A stretch of 64,000 bases of DNA from Oscillospiraceae bacterium (GTDB lineage Bacteria; Bacillota; Clostridia; Oscillospirales; Ruminococcaceae), in the NCBI GenBank assembly GCA_017473015.1, contig JAFUNP010000022.1:62001-126000 (forward strand), read 5' to 3'. The notes beneath the pieces are model-generated. The model saw only the letters and a list, made by a program, of their open reading frames with translations, was not told where the DNA came from and did no database searches. Positions 54,585-61,310 of this stretch are shown here, piece after piece; the first letter of the stretch is position 1; the number at the start of each line of letters is the position of its first letter. Both the position numbers and the translations under genes were made by a program.

Positions 54585-55547
54585 ATGAGAAAAATTCCTG
54601 TGATGATTGACTGCGACCCGGGCATTGATGACTCTGTTGCCATCATGATGCTGGCCGCATCTGAAAAGACTGAAATAAAAGCCATTACCACCACTCACGG
54701 CAATGTGGGTCTGGAAGGCACCACAAAAAACGCCCTTGCACTGAAAGATTTTCTTGGTATCGACTGTGTAGTGGCTAAAGGTGCTGCAAAACCAATGATT
54801 GTACCGTTGAAAGACGCCAGCACAGTTCACGGCGTAAACGGCCTGGGCGGTTATGAACTGCCACCGGCAGTCTCAGTGGCAGAAAAAGAACCTGCATGGG
54901 ATGTTATGTACCGTCTGGCAAAAGAAGCGGACGGCGAAATGGTACTGGTGGTTCTGGGACCTATGACAAATGCTGCCCTCACTATTATGAAATACCCTGA
55001 TTTCGGCAAATACATAAAGAGAATTTATATGATGGGCGGCAGCCGCGACTACGGCAACCACTCCCAGAATGCAGAATTCAATATATGGGGTGACCCTCAC
55101 GCATGCCGGGTGGTGCTGAACAGCGGTATTCCTATCACAATGGCAGACCTGCGTTTCGGTGCAGACTACTGTTTCAAAGGTGCTGAACTGAAAGAAATCT
55201 TCAGCCACGCCAAAAAACTGAAACCAATGCTGGACCAGGTTATAAAGCATGACCATCAGTGGGTAAAATTTGCTGAAGCAAAAGCCGGCAGACCTATGAC
55301 TTATGATGAAATTGAAACCACAGTGTATGACTCCACTGCAGCTGCCTGTCTGCTGCTGGATGGTGACTGTCTGGAGACAGAAGATTATTATGTAATTTGT
55401 GAAACCCAGGGCACTGAAACCGAAGGCCAGACAATTTTTGACTACAAAGGTCATTTCGGCAAAGAGCCTAATGTACAGCTGGCTGTAAGAATGGACAAAG
55501 AAAAATACTTTGACCTTATCCGCACAGCGGTGGCACATTTTGAATAA
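54585..55547 (+). CDS. Nucleoside hydrolase
   Basis: A 320-residue nucleoside hydrolase with DCDPGIDDSVA at residue 8 (calcium/ribose site), IYMMGGSR and EFNIWGDPHACRVV further on. Start taken at 54585, 5 nt after GGAGGAAAA; 15 upstream in-frame codons are AT-rich. A second, diverged nucleoside hydrolase follows after 13 bases; a third lies at 42155-43102. The group suggests active salvage of nucleosides from host or diet. Confidence 0.92.
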   Translation: MRKIPVMIDCDPGIDDSVAIMMLAASEKTEIKAITTTHGNVGLEGTTKNALALKDFLGIDCVVAKGAAKPMIVPLKDASTVHGVNGLGGYELPPAVSVAEKEPAWDVMYRLAKEADGEMVLVVLGPMTNAALTIMKYPDFGKYIKRIYMMGGSRDYGNHSQNAEFNIWGDPHACRVVLNSGIPITMADLRFGADYCFKGAELKEIFSHAKKLKPMLDQVIKHDHQWVKFAEAKAGRPMTYDEIETTVYDSTAAACLLLDGDCLETEDYYVICETQGTETEGQTIFDYKGHFGKEPNVQLAVRMDKEKYFDLIRTAVAHFE

Positions 55548-55560
55548 GGAGGACCGTTAA

Positions 55561-56517
55561 ATGGAAAAAATCAAAGTTATTATGGACGTTGATACCGGCA
55601 TTGATGATGCCATAGCCATGTGTCTTGCACTGGGCAATGAAAAAATCGATGTACTGGGCTTTACAACCACTTACGGTAACCGCCCGCTGAATCTGACAAC
55701 AGAAAACACACTGGAAATTCTGGAACTGATTGGCCGTACAGATGTACCTGTAGCAGTAGGCGCACACAAACCTATTATCAAAGAATACAACGCCCCTGCA
55801 TTCAGCGTGGTACATGGTTATGACGGTCTGGGTGATATGGAAAACCCACTGCCAAATCCTGTTACAAAACCGCTGGACATCAGTGCTGTGGAATTTATGG
55901 CACGCAAACTCCGTGAAAGCGATACACCTGTTACATTGGTACCTGTAGGCCCTATGACAAATGTGGCAACACTTATTCTCACACATCCTGAACTGATGGA
56001 TAAGATAGAACAGGTTGTGCTGATGGGCGGCACCACAATGAAAGGTAACGCCAGTGCTGTAGCAGAAGCCAATATTATCACAGACCCTGAAGCAGCACAT
56101 ATCCTGTTTAAAAGCGGTCTGAAAATCAAAATGGCCGGCCTTGATGCCACATGGAAAGGCTATATCGGCTTTGATGAAATGGATGATTTTGCAGCGCAGA
56201 ACTGGCTGACAAAGACAATTCACAGCATGTGCGGCATCTATGCAGAGCATTATCGTGACAGAATGAAAAATCCTGGTATGGCAATGCATGACAGCCTGAC
56301 AATCGCATGGCTTATCAACCCTGATGTTGTGAAAGCAGAAGACTACTATGTAACAGTTGATATTGACGGCCGCTACACATACGGCATGACAGTTACAGAT
56401 GTAAACAATGTTCTGGGCAAACCTGCAAACGCTTCTGTGGCTATGGGTGTTGACAGAGAACCATTTATTCAGCTGATTTATGATGCAATGGCAAAGCTTG
56501 CAGCTGAAAAACAGTAA
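55561..56517 (+). CDS. Nucleoside hydrolase (second of a tandem pair)
   Basis: A 318-residue member of the family with DVDTGIDDAIA at the N terminus (the usual Pro is Thr), VVLMGGTTMKGNASAVAEANI and ANIITDPEAAHILF. It diverges considerably from its neighbour, so it is not a recent duplicate; distinct substrate preferences are likely. AAGGAGG precedes the ATG. Confidence 0.92.
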   Translation: MEKIKVIMDVDTGIDDAIAMCLALGNEKIDVLGFTTTYGNRPLNLTTENTLEILELIGRTDVPVAVGAHKPIIKEYNAPAFSVVHGYDGLGDMENPLPNPVTKPLDISAVEFMARKLRESDTPVTLVPVGPMTNVATLILTHPELMDKIEQVVLMGGTTMKGNASAVAEANIITDPEAAHILFKSGLKIKMAGLDATWKGYIGFDEMDDFAAQNWLTKTIHSMCGIYAEHYRDRMKNPGMAMHDSLTIAWLINPDVVKAEDYYVTVDIDGRYTYGMTVTDVNNVLGKPANASVAMGVDREPFIQLIYDAMAKLAAEKQ

Positions 56518-56528
56518 AAAAATCACAA

Positions 56529-56556
56529 TACAGCCGTCACTTGTCTGACGGCTGTA
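56529..56556 (+). terminator. Terminator of the nucleoside hydrolase pair
   Basis: ACAGCCGTCA pairs with TGACGGCTGT over a 6-nt loop, followed by AAAATTTG; the T tract is weak. Confidence 0.6.
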
Positions 56557-56583
56557 AAATTTGATGGGAAAGAAAACTATTCT

Positions 56584-57909
56584 ATGGCAAATTTTGAATA
56601 CATTATCCTGGCACTGCTGGCAGTGTCTGTGGTACTGAATATTATTATCATAATTACAAACCTGAAAAACAAAAATCTGTCCGCTCGTCTGGATGAGCTG
56701 GAAAGGGAACTGCGTGAATACTCTGACAAAAATTCAAAGGATACTTTGGATTTTATAGGTCGACAGATGGAGGCTACCGCACGCTCCAACAAAGCCACCC
56801 AGGAATCACTGGCACAGATGGATGTTATGCGCTTTACCGATTTTTCACAGCGTACCAATGAAAGTCTGGATACACTGCGACGCACTGTAAGCAGTGAAAC
56901 CGAAAAGCTGGACCGCCGTTTTGAATTTTTTCAGAAGCAGAGCAGCCGTCAGATGGATGTTATCCGTATGACTATGGATAAACAGATGAAGGAAATGCAG
57001 GAATCCAACGAGAAAAAGCTGGAGGAAATGCGCCGGACTGTGGATGAAAAGCTGCAGAAAACCCTGGAAGACCGCATCAGCCGGAGCTTTAAAATGGTCA
57101 GCGAGCGTCTGGAACAGGTTTATGCTTCACTGGGCGAAATGCAGAAGGTGGGCGCAGGTGTGGATGATTTGAAACGCGTGCTGTCCAATGTGAAAACCCG
57201 CGGTATCCTTGGCGAAGTGCAATTGGCAGCCATTCTGGAAGAAATCCTCAGCCCTGAACAGTACGAAAGCAATATAGCTACCAAGAAAGGCTCATCCGAC
57301 AGGGTTGAATTTGCTGTGAAACTGCCTGGTGATGATGAAAAGCCGGTTTATCTGCCGGTGGATGCCAAATTCCCTCTGGATGCCTATCAGAAACTGCTGG
57401 ATGCCTATGACAGTGCCGATTCTGCACAGGTTCAGCTGGCAGTGAAAGAGCTGCGCACCAGAATAAAAGGCTTTGCAAAGGATATTCACTCCAAATACAT
57501 TGATGTTCCAAATACCACTGAATTTGCCATTATGTTCCTGCCGGTAGAGGGCTTGTATGCTGAGGTTGTGCGCTATGGTATGGTGGAAGAACTGCAGAAA
57601 GAAAAAATAAATATTGCTGGCCCTACCACAATGGCGGCTTTGCTGAACAGTCTGCAGATGGGCTTCCGCACGCTGGCCATACAGAAAAACTCCGGCCAGG
57701 TATGGAAAGTACTGGGTGAAGTGAAAACAGAGTTTGAAAAGTTTGAAAAAGTGCTGGACAAAGCCCACGACAAAATGATGGCCGCCAGCCGCGAACTGGA
57801 TGACCTGGTGGGTGTGCGCACCCGTGCCATCAACCGCAAACTGCGAGATGTTTCGGAATTTGCTTTGCCACAGAATAATACTTCGTCAGATTTTGTGGAA
57901 AAAAATTAA
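56584..57909 (+). CDS. rmuC: DNA recombination protein RmuC
   Basis: A 441-residue protein with an N-terminal membrane helix (about 4-24), a long coiled coil (about 30-190), and a nuclease-like RmuC domain whose core VKTRGILGEVQLAAILEEIL is followed by LPVDAKFPLDAYQ and SKYIDVPNTTEFAIMFLPVEGLY. RmuC limits inversions at short inverted repeats. The ribosome site GGGAAAG is weak. It is the last gene before the tRNA-Leu boundary. Confidence 0.95.
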   Translation: MANFEYIILALLAVSVVLNIIIIITNLKNKNLSARLDELERELREYSDKNSKDTLDFIGRQMEATARSNKATQESLAQMDVMRFTDFSQRTNESLDTLRRTVSSETEKLDRRFEFFQKQSSRQMDVIRMTMDKQMKEMQESNEKKLEEMRRTVDEKLQKTLEDRISRSFKMVSERLEQVYASLGEMQKVGAGVDDLKRVLSNVKTRGILGEVQLAAILEEILSPEQYESNIATKKGSSDRVEFAVKLPGDDEKPVYLPVDAKFPLDAYQKLLDAYDSADSAQVQLAVKELRTRIKGFAKDIHSKYIDVPNTTEFAIMFLPVEGLYAEVVRYGMVEELQKEKINIAGPTTMAALLNSLQMGFRTLAIQKNSGQVWKVLGEVKTEFEKFEKVLDKAHDKMMAASRELDDLVGVRTRAINRKLRDVSEFALPQNNTSSDFVEKN

Positions 57910-57917
57910 AAAAGTTG

Positions 57918-57946
57918 TTGACAAACCGTATTTGCGGTGATATAAT
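57918..57946 (+). promoter_or_regulatory. Promoter of tRNA-Leu
   Basis: Perfect consensus TTGACA and TATAAT with 17 bp between, 32 bp upstream of the tRNA. Confidence 0.85.
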
Positions 57947-57977
57947 AACTCTTGCACTGATGAAGTGCAAGCGATTC

Positions 57978-58064
57978 GCGGATGTGGTGGAATCGGCAGA
58001 CACGCCAGCTTGAGGGGCTGGTGGTAGCAATATCGTGCAAGTTCAAGTCTTGTCATCCGCACCA
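57978..58064 (+). tRNA. tRNA-Leu (anticodon GAG)
   Basis: An 87-nt class II tRNA with acceptor stem GCGGATG/CATCCGC, the anticodon stem-loop CCAGC TTGAGGG GCTGG (anticodon GAG), a long variable arm, GTTCAAGTC in the T arm and an encoded CCA tail. It reads CUC and CUU. It marks the point where the chromosome changes from mid-GC housekeeping genes to an AT-rich accessory region, a common integration site type. Confidence 0.95.
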
Positions 58065-58102
58065 AAACGGATAGTCATAAACCAAATGACTGTCCGTTTT
58101 TT
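58065..58102 (+). terminator. Terminator of tRNA-Leu
   Basis: AAACGGATAGTCAT pairs with ATGACTGTCCGTTT with one mismatch, followed by a T run. Confidence 0.85.
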
Positions 58103-58118
58103 GTTTTTATAAAAGAAA

Positions 58119-58221
58119 ATGCCGAAATGGAAATTTACTGCTTAAAATGCAAAGTTTATTCCGATTTCGGCATAAACTTTGTAAATAACCAAAGAAGTTT
58201 CCCATTTCGGAATAAACTTTT
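58119..58221. repeat. Cluster of repeated ATTTCGG/ATAAACTTT motifs
   Basis: AAAGTTTATTCCGA (58151-58164) and TCGGCATAAACTTT (58167-58180) form an inverted pair; TTCGGAATAAACTTT recurs directly at 58206-58220; a shortened, inverted variant (GCCGAAATGG) begins at 58121. Within 100 bp there are at least four related sites in both orientations, between the tRNA terminator and the first accessory gene, suggesting a DNA-binding or recombinase-recognition array. Confidence 0.55.
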
Positions 58222-58272
58222 GGAAATTATGTTACAAAATACCTCGAAAAATTGCAAAAGGTTACAAATGCT

Positions 58273-58443
58273 ATGAATATAGAGAAAGAGAATAGAAAAA
58301 TATCAAAACCTGTGCCTATAAACTCGATGACAGGGGCAGAGTTTGATGCAGAATTGGAAAAGGGCTATCAGGATATTATTAGTGGTAATGTTATATCTGC
58401 AAAGTGTGCATTTAAAGAGATTAGAGAAGAATATAATTTATGA
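58273..58443 (+). CDS. Antitoxin-like small protein (RelB/DinJ-type C terminus)
   Basis: A 56-residue protein whose C-terminal half (MTGAEFDAELEKGYQDIISG followed by AFKEIREEY) matches the end of small antitoxins that pair with RelE/ParE toxins. The N-terminal DNA-binding part is shortened. ATG taken at 58273 after AAAAGG. No RelE-like toxin follows: the next overlapping ATG opens a frame of only 15 codons. Confidence 0.55.
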   Translation: MNIEKENRKISKPVPINSMTGAEFDAELEKGYQDIISGNVISAKCAFKEIREEYNL

Positions 58444-58487
58444 AAAAGAGATTATTGTACATTAATAACATATTTCTTGTTTTCTAG
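58440..58487 (+). other. 15-codon frame overlapping the antitoxin stop
   Basis: ATGA overlap with the antitoxin stop codon, reading MKKRLLYINNIFLVF and then TAG. It has the position of a partner toxin gene but not the sequence; it may be a remnant or chance. Confidence 0.3.
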
Positions 58488-58518
58488 CGATAATGAGCAA
58501 TATTTCTATGTAGGTAAA

Positions 58519-58547
58519 TTGACAAATATTTAATAATTAATTATAAT
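58519..58547 (+). promoter_or_regulatory. Perfect consensus promoter of a candidate RNA gene
   Basis: TTGACA and TATAAT with exactly 17 bp between, in AT-rich DNA with no reading frame downstream until the terminator at 58752. Confidence 0.75.
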
Positions 58548-58553
58548 AAAAGC

Positions 58554-58752
58554 ATATATAGCTATTATCTACATTGGTGTGCTGACACCATAAAAATCTG
58601 ACATTTCAGATAGATTTAGTAAACTAGCAAGTTGGGAAGCAACAGAAAAACTTCATATATGAGCCGTATACAGTAGGACGGCAAGTTGGCAGACAACAGA
58701 AAAATCAGCATAATAGAAATAAGAAGGTTGTCCGAAAGGGCAACCTTCTTTA
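58554..58752 (+). ncRNA. Candidate non-coding RNA with two repeated stem-loops
   Basis: The segment runs from a perfect consensus promoter to a strong terminator and holds no reading frame longer than a few codons. It contains successive hairpins: GGTGT/ACACC (58575-58589), ATCTGA/TCAGAT (58597-58612), then two direct copies of a 33-nt unit (58618-58650 and 58672-58704, period 54) each with GTTG/CAAC stem-loops and a CAACAGAAAAA tail. The repeat-plus-terminator layout recalls type III toxin-antitoxin RNAs, but no toxin gene follows. I do not recognise a described RNA family. Confidence 0.55.
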
Positions 58753-58753
58753 A
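58721..58753 (+). terminator. Terminator of the candidate RNA
   Basis: AAGAAGGTTGTCC pairs with GGGCAACCTTCTT around GAAA, followed by TTTAAT. Confidence 0.85.
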
Positions 58754-58795
58754 TAGGAAGTGAATTTATACCTAAATAAAAATTGGTGTTAGGAC

Positions 58796-59041
58796 ATATC
58801 AGATTTACTTAATGCCTCTCCAAGAACCATAAGATATGATATAGATGAATTATCATTCGCATATCCTATTACCTCAATAAAAGGCAGATATCATGGTGGT
58901 ATAAAATTAATTGCTCCATTACCACATAAAAAGTGTTTAACAGATAAACAGTTTAATTTTTTAATAAAATTAAAAGAAAGAGCAAGTGGAGAAGAATATA
59001 TCATATTGGAAAGTATTATTTTTGATTTCTCTTTACCGTAA
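58796..59041 (+). pseudogene. N-terminally truncated HTH regulator
   Basis: An open frame of 81 codons without a start and with a stop codon directly in front (TAG). It reads ISDLLNASPRTIRYDIDELS, a DeoR/HTH_11-type recognition helix, then YPITSIKGRYHGGIKL, the wing, and a short helical tail. Complete homologues carry about 20 more N-terminal residues. The first helices have been deleted. It is followed by a second damaged gene. Confidence 0.55.
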
Positions 59042-59046
59042 TTATT

Positions 59047-59198
59047 ATGATAGAAATAAGAAATCTTGATGGTAAAAAAGTGTGTTGTATAGACTCAGAA
59101 AAAAGGCTGTGGAGATTATAATAAAAGGCTATATGACACAAATCGCATTTTTACCGGACGGAAAAGTAAGTATAAAAAATGGAATTACAAATAAGTAG
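59047..59198 (+). pseudogene. Frameshifted small gene
   Basis: The frame opens MIEIRNLDGKKVCCIDSEK and ends early at TAA (24 codons). The +1 frame from the run of six A at 59099-59104 continues as KAVEIIIKGYMTQIAFLPDG and ends KNGITNK, TAG at 59196. Adding one A to the run would give one protein of about 50 residues of a small, probably phage/plasmid-associated kind. I read it as a single-base deletion; a slippage-dependent frame remains possible. Confidence 0.5.
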
Positions 59199-59205
59199 AA
59201 CGCAT

Positions 59206-59248
59206 AGACGGCAGGGAAGTATTATATTATTCCTGTCGTCTTGGCTTT
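59206..59248 (+). terminator. Terminator between the damaged genes and the sigma-like gene
   Basis: AGACGGCAGGGAA pairs imperfectly with TTCCTGTCGTCT, followed by TTGGCTTTTA. Confidence 0.55.
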
Positions 59249-59285
59249 TATATGATGTTTCTCTGCTAGAGTAGTAGGTGAAACG

Positions 59286-59759
59286 ATGGGTTATAATAAT
59301 AAAAAAGCATATAATGAATTTAGAAAATATATTCGAAAAGAAAAATGTTTTATGAAAAGCGCCGGAATGAGTGAAGAAGATATAAATGAAATCCATTCCT
59401 TAACAATGAAACAGTTTAATGAGGATAATAGATATCATCGAACTACAATATCGTTGGATTTATATATAGAGGATATGTATGAGGAAAGTCAAAATCCAAT
59501 ATATAATAATAGTTATATAGCAGTAGAAATTGATTTTTCAAAATACTCGTATTGGGGTTGGATTCAAGAAATAAAAGATGAAAAGATATTGGCCGCAATA
59601 GGAAGACTAAATAAAAATGACCTATTTATTTTATCTGAAATAGCGATATATAATCAGTCAATCCGGAATGTGGCAGGATCAATGGGACTTTCCAGACAAT
59701 GGGTGCATAGAAGATACAGAATAATTATACAGAGATTAAAAAAATACAATATTATATAA
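59286..59759 (+). CDS. Sigma-70 region 4-like HTH protein
   Basis: A 157-residue protein with a charged N-terminal half and a C-terminal segment IRNVAGSMGLSRQWVHRRYRIIIQRLKKY that fits the HTH of sigma region 4 or a sigma-like mobile-element regulator. Such proteins occur in Clostridial integrative elements and phages. AT-rich codons. Initiation at ATG 59286; the ribosome site is weak (GGTGAAACG). Its target genes could be those just downstream. Confidence 0.65.
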   Translation: MGYNNKKAYNEFRKYIRKEKCFMKSAGMSEEDINEIHSLTMKQFNEDNRYHRTTISLDLYIEDMYEESQNPIYNNSYIAVEIDFSKYSYWGWIQEIKDEKILAAIGRLNKNDLFILSEIAIYNQSIRNVAGSMGLSRQWVHRRYRIIIQRLKKYNII

Positions 59760-59798
59760 GTTATATATTATGCCTGTTATTACATTTTATATCGATTT

Positions 59799-59891
59799 TG
59801 TTACAATTGTATAGAAATATATATCATTTAAACTTATAATATATGTAAGTATATTCTATATAGAATAACATCTATAGTTAAAATTGTAACA
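59799..59891. promoter_or_regulatory. Palindromic operator-like region
   Basis: TGTTACAATT (59799-59808) and AATTGTAACA (59882-59891) form a perfect 10-bp inverted repeat flanking AT-rich promoter-like DNA that includes the 16-bp perfect palindrome TATTCTATATAGAATA (59852-59867). It lies 40 bp before the first membrane-protein start and about 40 bp after the sigma-like gene. Confidence 0.5.
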
Positions 59892-59931
59892 TAAATAGTT
59901 CGTGGTATTTTAGATGTTTACAGGAGGAAAA

Positions 59932-60393
59932 ATGATTCAAGTTGTATCGATCTCATTTCAATTAGCGGGTGCTGTTATTTTGTTATTGTGGAGTATTCGA
60001 GGTGCTAAAAGAGATAAAATAATAGCAAAATGCTTCCCTGGAAGTAATATTATTGACCGTGATAAAGAGAATAACTGTATAATTGAAAAAAGTAGGATTC
60101 AAAGTGCTGCTAGAGAAATTTATTTAAATATATTTGCGTTTTTAGACGTAATTGTTGGTTATGTGTTAGGCTACTTTTCTGTAATAGTATATGAGCCAGT
60201 ATATGCTGCAATATGTACCATTCTTATAACTGCTATTATAATTGGAGTTGAAATGCTTGCAGTGAAAATATTAGCATCAATTTTCTTTGTAAGAGATGAG
60301 ATTGTTCCTTATGAAAAGTTAGAAACAATGGGTGTAGAAACAGCAATTACACAGGATGAAATTAATGCGTTATTTAAAAAAACAGAACATTGA
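59932..60393 (+). CDS. Hypothetical membrane protein, first of a two-gene pair before the helicase
   Basis: A 153-residue protein with three hydrophobic helices (about 4-20, 62-85 and 90-115) and cytoplasmic charged tails. I do not recognise the family. Start at 59932 after AGGAGG; a six-codon upstream extension is in frame. It precedes a second membrane protein and the helicase gene in an apparent AT-rich cluster. Confidence 0.6.
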   Translation: MIQVVSISFQLAGAVILLLWSIRGAKRDKIIAKCFPGSNIIDRDKENNCIIEKSRIQSAAREIYLNIFAFLDVIVGYVLGYFSVIVYEPVYAAICTILITAIIIGVEMLAVKILASIFFVRDEIVPYEKLETMGVETAITQDEINALFKKTEH

Positions 60394-60452
60394 TTCTATA
60401 ATTAATGAATTAATGTATTACAAATATTTATATATAAATTAAGGAGATAAAA

Positions 60453-61133
60453 ATGCCTGATTTGTTAATTGGTATAGCATATTCTGTATTATTTGCTACT
60501 TTAAATAATGCAATGTTTTATTGTCTTATTATAAAAAACAAAAACTCTCAAGATGTTAAATCACATGCACCAATAAAAAACAGTTTATCTTTTATCATAA
60601 GTGTAATAGCTTTGATGCTTTCTCTTTATGTTACTGATTTTGTACTAAATCCAGAAGATTATTGGAGCAGTTTATGGTCATATATCATAATTTGCACAAT
60701 AGGGAAAATAACAATATTGTTTATCAATAAGTTGCTGAATTGGGAATATAAGGATACCTTTAACTATACAAAAGATATAAGAGTTACAGTATTCTTTGCA
60801 TGCTTTTTCTTAGCATTCGTGTCGTATTATGTGGGAGCACCTTTTTGGACTGCATCATACATAACAGTTGCTATTGGTAAATTTATTTGGTTAGATTTTA
60901 GTAAAGAAAAAATGAAAGAAGACATAAATGATTTTTTGGGAGAATATTCATGGGCTAAATTCTATGGGATACTTCAAGTATTAATAATGTTAATAGGACT
61001 TATAGTTGAGATAGAATTGAATATATCTGAAATATATTTTACAGTAGGTATGTTGTTAACTGCTATATATATGATTTATAAAACAAGACAAATTGTAACT
61101 GGCGATAAGGAAATAAATGCAACGGAGAAATAG
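60453..61133 (+). CDS. Hypothetical membrane protein, second of the pair
   Basis: A 226-residue protein with six to seven hydrophobic helices (about 4-24, 45-64, 72-92, 111-130, 135-152, 170-190, 197-215). The family is unknown to me. AAGGAG precedes the ATG. The helicase gene begins 177 bases downstream, so co-transcription with it is possible but not proven. Confidence 0.6.
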   Translation: MPDLLIGIAYSVLFATLNNAMFYCLIIKNKNSQDVKSHAPIKNSLSFIISVIALMLSLYVTDFVLNPEDYWSSLWSYIIICTIGKITILFINKLLNWEYKDTFNYTKDIRVTVFFACFFLAFVSYYVGAPFWTASYITVAIGKFIWLDFSKEKMKEDINDFLGEYSWAKFYGILQVLIMLIGLIVEIELNISEIYFTVGMLLTAIYMIYKTRQIVTGDKEINATEK

Positions 61134-61310
61134 AATTACCGCCAGAGATGTCAAATAAAGTACTAATCGTATTATTTAACGCTCTAGGAAAACAATCTTA
61201 AGTGGTTACTATTTCTATAATACGATGTAAATTTATAAAAACTATATAATTATATCAAAATATGTTATTATGTTATTAATAATACTACAAAATATTGCTG
61301 GAGGTATATC
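61134..61310 (+). other. Gap between membrane protein and helicase
   Basis: Contains one small frame (ATG 61148, MSNKVLIVLFNALGKQS, stop at 61199) that could be a remnant; no terminator is seen. GGAGG serves the helicase start at 61311. Confidence 0.35.

Noticed and set aside
55516-56526. Minus-strand frame of 336 codons
   Set aside because: Complement of the second nucleoside hydrolase gene, which carries intact catalytic motifs and an AAGGAGG site.
58618-58704. Direct repeats considered as a CRISPR remnant
   Set aside because: Only two copies, the unit has an internal stem and the spacing segments are not of spacer type; no cas gene is nearby.
61148-61201. 17-codon frame before the helicase
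   Set aside because: No ribosome site and no family; listed only as content of the gap.
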